A stretch of 64,000 nt of DNA from assembly GCA_021018995.1 (NCBI GenBank), contig CM037590.1, positions 43,526,287 through 43,590,286 on the forward strand, written 5' to 3'. The stretch comes from Chloranthus sessilifolius (taxonomy: Eukaryota; Streptophyta; Magnoliopsida; Chloranthales; Chloranthaceae). Position numbers and translations under genes: made by a program. Shown one piece after another: positions 55,443 through 64,000 of the stretch (position 1 is its first letter; every line of letters begins with the position of its first letter). The notes beneath the pieces are model-generated. The model was given only the letters and a program-made list of their open reading frames with translations. It was not told the origin of the DNA and ran no database searches.

Positions 55443-55765
55443 ATAAACTTGATATCTCTTATATATGTATTATAGAGGAAATTGAAGTGTAGTTTTACTA
55501 TAAGCATAATAAAACATACAATCTAACTATACAAGTTATTATTAACTAAATCAGATGTAGGAAACACTTTATCAGAGGTATGGAAATCAGGGACGTATAA
55601 TAAACTTGATATCTCTTTTATATATATGTATCATAGAGGAAATTGAAAGTATTAGAGTTTTACTATAAGTATGATAAAACGTACAATCTAACAAACTATA
55701 CATTTTATTATTAACTAAACCAGACGTAGGAAATACTGTATCAGAGGTATGGAAATCAGGGACGT
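55443..55765. repeat. 157-bp tandem duplication upstream of NAC exon 1
   Basis: The stretch from ATAAACTTGATATCTC to ATCAGGGACGT occurs at 55443-55599 and again at 55600-55765. Copy A has it once (7768-7980 region). It starts about 25 bp upstream of the NAC ATG, in promoter or leader position. Confidence 0.9.
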
Positions 55766-55805
55766 CGGTGGGCGAGATAGGCACTTGCCTATTTTCAAAT
55801 TTGAA

Positions 55806-55849
55806 TTAAAAAAAAAAAAATAAAAATAAATAAAAAAAAAATAAAAATA

Positions 55850-55910
<61 letters not shown>

Positions 55911-55915
55911 TTAAA
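55806..55915. repeat. A-rich and AT microsatellite
   Basis: AAAT-type runs followed by about 30 AT dinucleotides. The copy A counterpart (8030-8110) is much shorter. Confidence 0.9.
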
Positions 55916-55955
55916 AAAAATAAAATTATATCCATGCTTAGGCGTCTGTCAAGTG

Positions 55956-56237
55956 GCATATAAAGTACCAAAGAGGCATTAGCCTAATTGGCAACCTCCC
56001 ACCATTGTGAGGGATGAGGCCATGGGTTCAATACTCGTCCTCCACGCAGTTTCCCACCCTTGTCTTTACAAGGTGTGGGTTGAGTTATGTTAGTTAACCC
56101 TTACTACTGTAGTTGGTGCCTTCACGCTGCTCCCCAATTGTCATATGTGTATGCGTGCCTGCTCCTCGATTCTCGAGGCTGTCTCGGCCTAAAATGGCCG
56201 TATCAAAAAAAAAAAAACAAAAAAGTTGCATATAAAG
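55956..56237 (+). mobile_element. tRNA-derived SINE with target duplication
   Basis: The SINE body is about 55966-56226. The tRNA-like head AGGCATTAGCCTAATTGGC has a box A (TAGCCTAATTGG) and a box B (GGGTTCAATACTC, about 56015-56027). The body ends in an A-rich tail (56206-56224). The flanking GCATATAAAG at 55956-55965 and 56228-56237 is the target duplication. Copy A (8158-8170) reads through the empty site. It belongs to a different SINE family from those at 808 and 37750. Confidence 0.92.
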
Positions 56238-56393
56238 AAAATCTTTTTTTTAAATTTAAAAGCTCCTCTCGGCTAGGGCTATTATCGGCAGTCTGAGACC
56301 TGCGGCGGCCGGACTAACACATCGACCCCCTTCAATTCTCGGCAATCTAAGACTTACCAGCGGCGGCCCAGATCAACACATCGACCCCCCTTC

Positions 56394-56394
<1 letters not shown>

Positions 56395-56428
<34 letters not shown>

Positions 56429-56560
56429 TTCTTCTTCCTTTCTCTTTCTCTCTGGCTCTCTCCCGCTGGCACTTGGCAGCCAGGGCCTAGGAGCCACACC
56501 CCACCATCCTCCTCCTCCTCCTCTTCTTCTTCTTCTTCTTCTTCTTCTTCTTCTCCTCTC
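56395..56560. repeat. CT and CTT microsatellites
   Basis: A CT run at 56398-56424 and a CTC/CTT run at 56506-56553, in the leader-like region before the candidate non-coding exon. Copy A has shorter CT runs. Confidence 0.95.
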
Positions 56561-56698
56561 TCTCTCTAAGGCCTAAGCCGTAAGGATTTGGCCCTAATGG
56601 TCCTAATTTAAATAAGCATAGCCCTAAATTTCTCTCTATGTTTCGCTTAACTCTCTCTCTTTCTCTCTTAATAATCAATCTGTTTCAATTTTTTTCAG

Positions 56699-56811
56699 GA
56701 TTCCCTAGGATTCGTCACTCCACGTGCTTGTTCGGATTTGTCGGATTCGTCGGTTCGCAAAGTTTGGATTTTTCGGAGCACGCAATTTCGTCCAGTCACG
56801 ATAGATTGAAG
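56699..56811 (+). other. candidate non-coding leader exon, copy B
   Basis: Preceded by a CT-rich stretch and TTTTTTTCAG (56689-56698), and ended by AAG|GTAATTT (56811/56812). Both splice-like sites are kept here; the donor is lost in copy A. No open frame of note. It is inferred to be a 5' untranslated exon of an unidentified plus-strand gene. Confidence 0.35.
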
Positions 56812-57145
56812 GTAATTTTAAAAAAAAATTTAAGTTTGGGTATGGCGATTCTCACCGGCTTTCGGAATAAGTACCACACAATTTCATGAATGAAAATCAT
56901 TGACTGGTTTGAATTAGGTGACGTAGATTTTTTTTGTTCCAATCTTCCAATAAACAGATCTTAAGATCACGTCGCGTCTGATAGTCACATGTTGATTCCA
57001 CATGGCACACGTCCTTAAAAGTGAAGCTCAACTACTTTACACAAGATCTAGGTCACTTTTGTGGATGTGCGCCATGTGGAATCAACATCCAACCGTCTGA
57101 TAGGTGCGACATGATCTTAAGATCTTTTTTTTGGAAGATTGGAAC

Positions 57146-57433
57146 AAAAAACAAGGGATAATCAGAAAAACAACCTTGAAAAACAAACGTTTTAGCAAAA
57201 TAACCCCAAACTTAAACGTTTTAAAAAAACGGTGCTTTCACAATTTTTGGAACTTCAAATATTTGTGAAAACACCGTTTTTTAATTTTCTTTTTTAAAAA
57301 AATAGTGCTTTCACGGGTTTTTGAAGTTCTGAAAACCGTGGAAGCACTATTTTTTTAAAGCGTTTAAGTTCGGGGTTGTTTTGCTAAAACGTTTATTTGT
57401 CAAGGTTGTTTTTCTAAAGTGCCCAAAAAACAA
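57146..57433. mobile_element. Mutator-like MITE, 270 bp
   Basis: The element is 57155-57424. The left end GGGATAATCAGAAAAACAAC pairs with the right end GTTGTTTTTCTAAAGTGCCC, and AACGTTTTAGCAAAATAACC pairs with its inverse near 57380. The centre holds two smaller hairpins. The perfect 9-bp target duplication AAAAAACAA is at 57146-57154 and 57425-57433. Copy A (9291-9300) has one AAAAAACAA, the empty site. Confidence 0.93.
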
Positions 57434-58379
57434 TCTCCTTCGTCTGATTCAAATCAGTCAATGGTTATCATCCCTAAAAATTTGTGTGATAACATACTCC
57501 AAAAACAGGTGAGAAAAGCTGTACCTCTTTTTTATGATAGGAAATGATAGAATTTCATTAGTTAAAATCTTTGTGAACAAGTTACAAAATTTCGGTCTGG
57601 TGGTGTATGAAATTGGGAAATTTTTATTGGCGTGAAGATGTGGAAAGCCCTAATTTTTTATATTGAACAATTTTTGAAGGTTTTTGATGCACTCATGGCG
57701 ATTCCATGTTTATACATTTCTCAAAAATTGACCCTTGAAGAAGTCAGTTTGCACTCGGCTCCATACCTGATAGCATCTAAGACTTAGAATTACATGTTTA
57801 AGGTCAATCTCAAACTTTGAGCATAGGGCTGTAGGCGGTTGGGTCAATACCCGACCTGCTCACCATAAGTTTATGTGGGTATTGACCTGCTCATCATAAG
57901 TATCTGTGAATTTTTTATTGGTGTATGAACATGTGAAATTTATATAAGCATAGCCCTACTGTCTTTCAAATTATGATCTATCACTTTGACCGTGTGGATT
58001 ATCCACATTTTAAATAGTTTGATGGTATACGATCCTTTAAACACCATGAGAGTGGGGGTTCCTAGATTTACACATGCACCTCTATTTGATAAAAGTTTTA
58101 AAGAATTTCATAATTTAAGATGGGTTGACGACGATGTTGATATGTGAAGAATGATAGTTTTTTTTTTTTTAGCTGAATGTGAAGAATGATAGTTAAAAGT
58201 AGGGTAATTATAAATCCACTCTCTCACTTATATAGGTGAAAAATGATAGTTAAAAATAGGGTAATTGACTTGAATAGTTGGCTCTTTGGGGCTTACATTT
58301 TGAGGCCATTTTACACTTTTCGTTGACGGCTTTACTAAAGTGTAGTTAATGAAGTGCCACCAAAAATCCATAATTTTTT

Positions 58380-59612
58380 TTTTATAAGAAAAGGTTAAAT
58401 TCATTATGCCAAATCAACAATGATAATAGGTACAATTTGAAGAGGAACTTCCTCTATCCATGACAACATATCAATGAGAGCGAGACCCATTTTTGCTAGA
58501 CTATCAGCCGCTTTGTTTGCATCTCTTTTCACATAATTGCATGAGAAAGAACGGAAATTTTGCAATTCCATTTGAATGAGCTTCACAAAGTCTCCAAGCA
58601 AAGAATCATTATCGGTCTGATCCATGATATCAGAGATGACAGAACTTGCGTCCCCTTCCAAGATTATTCTCCTAAACCCATTTTCATTTGCCCACTTAAC
58701 GCCTTTGTAAGTCACCAATAATTCCCCACGCTCTGCACTAATCACATTTTCAACACATTTTGTCATGGCCGCCATTGGATTGCCCAAGTGGTCTCTGATG
58801 ATGGCTCCCAAACCTGCTTTCTTGGTGTGCTTGTGCCATGCACCATAACATTGAGTTTATAGATTCCTTCAACTGGTGGTTGCCATTTGATGACCTGAGT
58901 TTGTTGTGTCACAATTAAGCTTTGATCAATGCAGTTGTTGGCTTCCACAAATTAATGAAGATAGTCTTCAGCGACAGAGGTCGTGGCTATTGGATCCCCA
59001 ATTTTGCTGCCATGAATAGTTTTGTTACGGTGGTTCCAAATGGCCCATGCTACAGCCCTGTGCACAGTGTGTTCTCCCACTTAGAGGGCTAGCAAACCAC
59101 ACTCGAGCAGCCCACTCACAATCCTTCAAACCATGCATCAAGTCTTTGACATCAGCCCCACCCATCTCATTTAGATAGATTTATGAGCCGAGTTTTGTTT
59201 TAACCGAAAGGATATTCTTCATAGCCCGCCAAGAAAAAATTTTGATTTTGTTTGGCATAGGGCTTTGCTAGATCTCTTTCAATACTCTACTATTACGGTT
59301 AGTACTAGAATCACCATTAGCTGAATGCGTTTGAACTTCATGAATCATAGCGTGGTAAGCACTCCGAATCATGAATCTTCCTTTTGCATTATGAGCCCAC
59401 ACTAGACGGTCTTATGTAGCCACCGGTGTGAGGGGAATAGCACAGATGGCTTCAACATTTTCAGTCATAAAACTATTCTACAGGATCTCCATATTCCAAG
59501 TTCTTTCCTGGTGATTAATAAGTTGGGTCACTATTTGAATATCTCCATTTTTGTTTGGAGTGATAATTTTAAAGGTTGACGGATGGGGTATCCAACGGTT
59601 CTTCCACACATT
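58380..59612 (-). pseudogene. LINE ORF2 3' part, copy B
   Basis: Minus strand: zf-RVT lead-in 'NVWKNRWIPHPSTFKI' (near 59590), decayed zf-RVT, then RNase H. The frame at 58404-58811 gives 'GAIIRDHLGNPMAAMTKCVE', 'RRIILEGDASSVISDIMDQT' and 'CNYVKRDANKAADSLAKMG', a complete plant-LINE RNase H C-terminus. The tail lies at 58372-58383. It retains two parts deleted in copy A (about 205 bp near 59390-59600 and 23 bp near 58505), but the LINE stops at about 59612. Confidence 0.85.
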
Positions 59613-59852
59613 AATGTGTGAGGGGAATAGCGGAGATGACCAAGGATCAAAATTTCGGGTATCATTTCGGTTTCGGAGGGGACCAAAATCGAAATTTCGG
59701 CCAAAAATTTGAATTTCAGCCGAACATTTCAATCCCATACAAAAATGACCGAAATTTCGGTCATTTTAATTTGAAATTTTGATCCTTGGAGATGACTTTA
59801 ACATCTTTAGTCATTGTAAACAATAAATTTGCATAGGATATAAATCTAATAC
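59613..59852. other. second LINE piece joined at the break
   Basis: GTGAGGGGAATAGCGGAGATG onward (59615) resembles GTGAGGGGAATAGCACAGATG at 59431, about 185 bp earlier. The LINE therefore continues into the same region of a diverged relative instead of the expected upstream sequence. This looks like a recombination junction between two LINE copies. Confidence 0.5.
59633..59796. mobile_element. hAT-type MITE, 148 bp
   Basis: The element is 59641-59788 with termini CAAGGATCAAAATTTC and GAAATTTTGATCCTTG, perfect inverted repeats. The perfect 8-bp target duplication GAGATGAC is at 59633-59640 and 59789-59796. The interior repeats CGAAATTTCGG words. Confidence 0.93.
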
Positions 59853-62077
59853 TGTGACGACCCTACTTTTCCAATCCCTAAGGTATAGGAAAGGCCGGTT
59901 CATCAACTTATTGATTTCTCAATAAGCCGTAACAAACAGAAGCCGGCAACATAAACAAAAGTCTAAAGACGAGGCAACATTGTTAATCCAAAACAAAAGC
60001 TTCATATAACAAAATTAGATATATCCTTTGTGAGGAACCAAAAGAACCACACCGGTGATGGCCAATCCGATCACCTAAAATAGAGGTTCACCATAATGGT
60101 TCCTCAAGTGATATCAAAATTACAAAATAATAGCCTAAGGCTCAACATTCCAAAATAATATCCGACATAAAATACCAAATATAGAATCTAAGATCACGGG
60201 AAGAACTCCTCACCGGTATGTCCAAATCCTCCTGAATATAATCGAGTCCTCCGGATACTCGACCCAAAAAGGTCTCAGACATGACGTATAGTCGAGGGTG
60301 AGCTAACAGCCAAGCTCAATAGAGGAAGACAGATCTATTTGCATTTTTTTATAAGTAAAGGTTTTCAAAAGACGGAATCGGATCAAATATGGTTTTTCAA
60401 TGATGCTTTTCATGTTAAATCTCCAGTTCTAATCACAGTCAAAGCCCGATAATATAATCTAAAGTGTTCAAAATGTTCTGATTTAGCATGCTTCTTTTCT
60501 TAAATTTATAACTTAATTTTATCTCCCAAATTTCCTATAGCATGAGAGCAGACTACGTGACCGATGGGAAGACCCTACTGACCATCGTCGTTCATGAACC
60601 CATTTCGAAAATGCAACAAGCCCCTACGCTATGAGGGAAACTTGCGCCAAAGTTTTACCGTCAACACGGTTGGTAGAATCTAGGGCATCGTACTTATGAA
60701 CCCAAAATCAAATGCAAATGCTAACACATATCCAAGCTTATTATTCATATCATATACTGATTTTTCAAAGTTCTGATTCGAAGTTCTGATTCAAAATTTA
60801 CTGAGGTTCTAATTCAAAATTTAGCTGAGGTTCTGATTTCCAAGGATTCTTATTTATGACAAGGTTTACAAATTTTCGGATTGTGTCATATGTTCAAAGT
60901 TTTAATTACACTGTGTGCAACGAAATTTCCAAATTTTATGCTTCTAAAAGAAATGGTCTATAACAGTTTATGCTTATAAATTCATGCAAATGATAATTAG
61001 GATTCCCCTACCTTAACCAAGAAATTTCAAAGGTATGAACAAGCAGTCCTCTCCAAGGACTCCCAATTGTCAAAACCTACATATATTAACACTCTCTGTG
61101 TTAATATAGAACCTACAATTCAACCCAAAAGCTCACAAAATAAAAATCCAACCAAACCTTAAAAAGCCAAAAGCTGGACAGAATTCGACCATCGAATTCA
61201 AATTCGTTGGTCGAATTTGAAATTCGATGGTCGATTTTAAATTCGACCATCGAATTTCAGAATTCTATTTCAGGCCAAAATTTTCATTTCGACTATCGAT
61301 TTCCAATTTCGACAGTCGATTTTCAAATCGACAGTCGAATTCTCCAGGCTCTGTGGCTGTTAACTCAACATGCCCGGATTCTTTTTCTTCATTTCCAAAC
61401 ACACTAGATCTCCTTTAAACATACCATAAACTATTCTAAACCTAAATTGAATTCAAAAGATAAAAGGATGTTTAAAGGTCTACCTCTTGTAGTTTAATTC
61501 ATTGCTTCCGCTACACCGATTCAATGTAATAAGACAATTCTCCAAGCTCAAAGGTTTAGATCATCAAATCACCCATCAAAAGGGTCATTAACTCAACATG
61601 ATCACACAGATTTTTCTCACTCTCCACATCACTCTTCTCTTTCAATAATTCAAACAGATCAGAATTGAAGCACTAACCTAATCAATGGTTGAGATGGAGA
61701 GAGGAACTTTTAAACTCTCAAGATCTAGGATCAACAAGGAGGCAAGGCCTAGAGGCTTGATTTCCAACGAGAGGGAGAAGCTAACTTCTTTTGCACTCTC
61801 TCTTCTTATAAGATAAAACAATTCTTAACAAAAATCTAGATATTTTTGTTTACAACTTATCCTTTAAATTTGCAAAATATTTCATGTTGAACACATACAC
61901 CTATCCTAGTGTGTAAGTTATCGTTTTCATGACTTACACACATCTATTGATAATACTATTTTTACCATCATTCTCATCAAATACAAAGCTAACCAAAAGT
62001 TTAACAAAACCCGTAAAATTTTCCGGACACGCTTGTCGAGGTAAATGAAATTAGGTCAAAATATAGCGGATATTACA
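59853..62077 (-). mobile_element. solo LTR, gypsy type (2225 bp)
   Basis: Starts TGTGACGACCC and ends TATTACA. The flanks AATAC (59848-59852) and AATAT (62078-62082) are a near-perfect 5-bp duplication. The transcribed strand is probably minus: there the order CTCACCCTCGACTATACG (60301-60284) then GAGGAGTTCTTCCCGTG (60213-60197) matches the right ends of the two other solo LTRs. It carries inverted words built on TTCGA/TCGAA (61187-61345). No internal genes or second LTR are seen, so it is a solo LTR. Confidence 0.85.
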
Positions 62078-62082
62078 AATAT

Positions 62083-64000
62083 AAATCAATCATAACAAAT
62101 TTGCCCTCGCTAGGAGAGGAAAATTTGTAAACAACAAGTTTGAGTAGGATATAAATCTAACACAAATCAATCATAACAAATTTTTTCTCGCTAGGAGAGG
62201 ATTTTATTAAAAATGGTAGACCTTACACTTTTAGGTATCGCAATCGATTTCCCGTTAATTACATCAAAATTGAATACGTCTGATTAAAAGCTACTAAATA
62301 AAAAAAATAACGTAATTACATCTCTAAAATAAATAAAATTCTAATTCTAATTCTAACTCTTCATCGACATCTTCAATTTGTCATGAGATAGATGCATAGC
62401 AGACTATCTTCATCGGAGATTTGAGAAATATGAAATAGGGAACGACAGATGGGAGAACCCCTCCTCCAAAAGTCAGTTCCATTTCATCGAAAAGCACGAG
62501 TCATTACTGGAGCAAAAAACTCGTGAACGAGTCTTAAAACGAATTCTTGTTCTCTGATCTCAAAGATGAGTTCGAATACCAAATCCATTCTTCGAGCAAC
62601 TGATTATCAAAAGAGTTATCACTTTCAGTGATAGTGTCTAATCATGAGTTAGATATCGGCAAATTTCTTAAAATCTGATGATCATAGATGATTTTATAAT
62701 GATTTTACCATTGGAACCAATATCCCAAGATTTGGTCAATATATGATAAATTCACTGTTGGATCTCGATAAGATCTCGCAATATGATCGTTTGACCAAAT
62801 GTCAACGATTTCACCATTAGATTTGACCAAATTCATAAGATTTGGTCAATATGTAATAAATCCATCGTTGGATCTTATTACGATCTCGCAGTATGATCGT
62901 TTGATCAAAAGTCAACAAGTACACCGTTAAAGAATTTTCGATCTCGAGGTTGAGGTCCAAACCCTCATTTGAGAGAGTGATGATCCGAATCGAGAGAAAA
63001 TTTTTAATTATCATAGATAAATATTTTGAGGATTATAGTATGAAATTATTCTTCGGGTTCGTTCTTGCAACCCGTATGAGTATCGAATTCGTGGTTGCAA
63101 TCTGAATGTACTAGGAGTTATACCCATAGTCATTCCCGCATGGCTTAATTATTTTTAAGTACGCAAGAGATTGGATATGAGTCATAACGCGTAATCCCAA
63201 ATTATAATCATACATCCTATTTAGGAAGAGCCGTATCTCTTATCCTAAGCATATCCCTTTTAGGTAAGGGTCGTAGCCCTTATCCTAAATGTTTTAACCC
63301 TAATTTATTCCTCCCATCCACTTTTAAAAATTGAAAATATAAAAAGAAGAAGAAAGGAATCGCCAAAATCTTGAAGATACCCCTAAAGTCTTTTGTCAGT
63401 AGAGTTGGAGATATTTTTGACAGACGTCTCATATCAAAATTTAGGGATCCCTTGTAATGAGGACGGGTCTGCATGTGAAGAAATTGGGTAGTATCCGATA
63501 CAAATCGACCGTCAAAAATATGGTCAAAGGTGCACAAAATCAATGCACCAACTTCTTGGGCGCATCACCTAATACCCATCAAACATAAGCTAAAACGGTC
63601 CAAAAATATGTTCCGTTCTTTTGAATCACTTGCAAAATGGTTGATCCACCTAAAATGATAATGTTTTGAGTTGATCATGCCACATGGCATGTGATTTGGG
63701 CAATCGGATGCAGTCCTCTTAGGCTCCAGCCACACATGGCATGTGATTTGGGCAATCGGATGAAGTCCTCTTAGGCTCCGGCCACATTTCCCCTCCCTTA
63801 TTATAAATCACTATTTTATAATGTAAATTATACAAGTATTTTAAATTGTTTAGGGATATTTTAGTTATTAAGCTAAAATCTTTTATGGAGAAGTTGTTTT
63901 AACAAACAAAAATAGCTTTGAAGCTACTCTCTAATGACAATTACCAAACATGATCTCCTATAACGAACATTATGCAGGAGGCCACCACAGTCCACGCCCC
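62083..64000. other. spacer with small tandem duplications
   Basis: No gene is recognised. It contains a second copy of the flank of the solo LTR (62127-62200), an imperfect 110-bp tandem pair (about 62722-62935, GATTTGGTCAATAT at 62729 and 62839) and a 52-bp tandem pair (63681-63784). Confidence 0.6.
63681..63784. repeat. 52-bp tandem duplication
   Basis: CACATGGCATGTGATTTGGG... occurs at 63681-63732 and 63733-63784 with two or three differences. Confidence 0.95.

Larger units (their letters stand above)
46816..59612 (+). repeat. segmental duplication, copy B
   Basis: Direct-orientation counterpart of 3029-11220. Insertions found only here are a block at 48783-51790 (with a solo LTR), the long-TIR Mutator-like element 53692-55215, a SINE at 55966-56225 and a MITE at 57155-57424. 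Expanded microsatellites and a tandem duplication of the NAC upstream region (55443-55765) also distinguish it. Homology stops abruptly at about 59612 inside the LINE, whereas the LINE continues in copy A. Confidence 0.85.

Noticed and set aside
56487-56678. Lys/Arg-rich minus-strand frame
   Set aside because: Translation of CT and CTT microsatellites.

Overview
The window is nuclear DNA of a flowering plant. It is AT-rich and gene-poor, has spliced gene remnants (NAC transcription factor, alpha-expansin, cysteine synthase), and is dominated by plant-type transposable elements: an Athila-like Ty3/gypsy retrotransposon, long solo LTRs, L1-type LINEs, tRNA-derived SINEs, hAT and Mutator-like MITEs. 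A run of 100 N at 1495-1594 shows it comes from a draft assembly. I cannot name the species. No gene of clear host function is intact; the only long undamaged reading frame (31486-32508) belongs to the retrotransposon.

Layout. 1-3028: SINE, assembly gap and a minus-strand LINE remnant. 3029-11220 ('copy A'): a segment repeated in direct orientation at 46816-59612 ('copy B'), carrying fold-back MITEs, exon 1 of a NAC gene (minus strand), a transcribed-looking leader and the 3' part of a LINE. In copy A the LINE continues to about 14290. 14300-20670: MITEs, tandem repeats and a retroelement fragment rich in CGATCGAT. 20679-37087: a complete 16.4 kb Athila-like element with paired LTRs, a 5-bp target duplication (ATTAC) and a tRNA-Asp-type primer site; its reverse transcriptase is split by a 2.3 kb solo LTR. 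37515-41377: broken cysteine synthase and expansin exons between SINE and MITE copies. 43181-44815: exons 3 and 2 of the NAC pseudogene, whose likely exon 1 is at 55227-55419. 46816-59612: copy B. 59641-64000: hAT MITE, a second well-delimited solo LTR and small tandem duplications.

Because the two copies A and B can be aligned by eye, each supplies empty sites for insertions in the other. This gives convincing boundaries and target duplications for a SINE (55966), a 1.5 kb long-TIR Mutator-like element (53692), a 270-bp MULE MITE (57155) and a hAT MITE (8214).

The most unusual signal is a set of short perfect palindromes. About 29 exact copies of TCAATCGATTGA, usually in pairs about 20 bp apart, lie in the LTRs and untranslated regions of the Athila element and also in retroelement fragments outside it. 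The other long LTRs carry their own multicopy self-complementary words, also built around TCGA or CGCG (TCGCTCGAGCGA, CTCGCGCGAG, TTCGA-nnn-TCGAA). I know of no named system that explains this; it could be a regulatory or RNA-structure device shared by unrelated elements.
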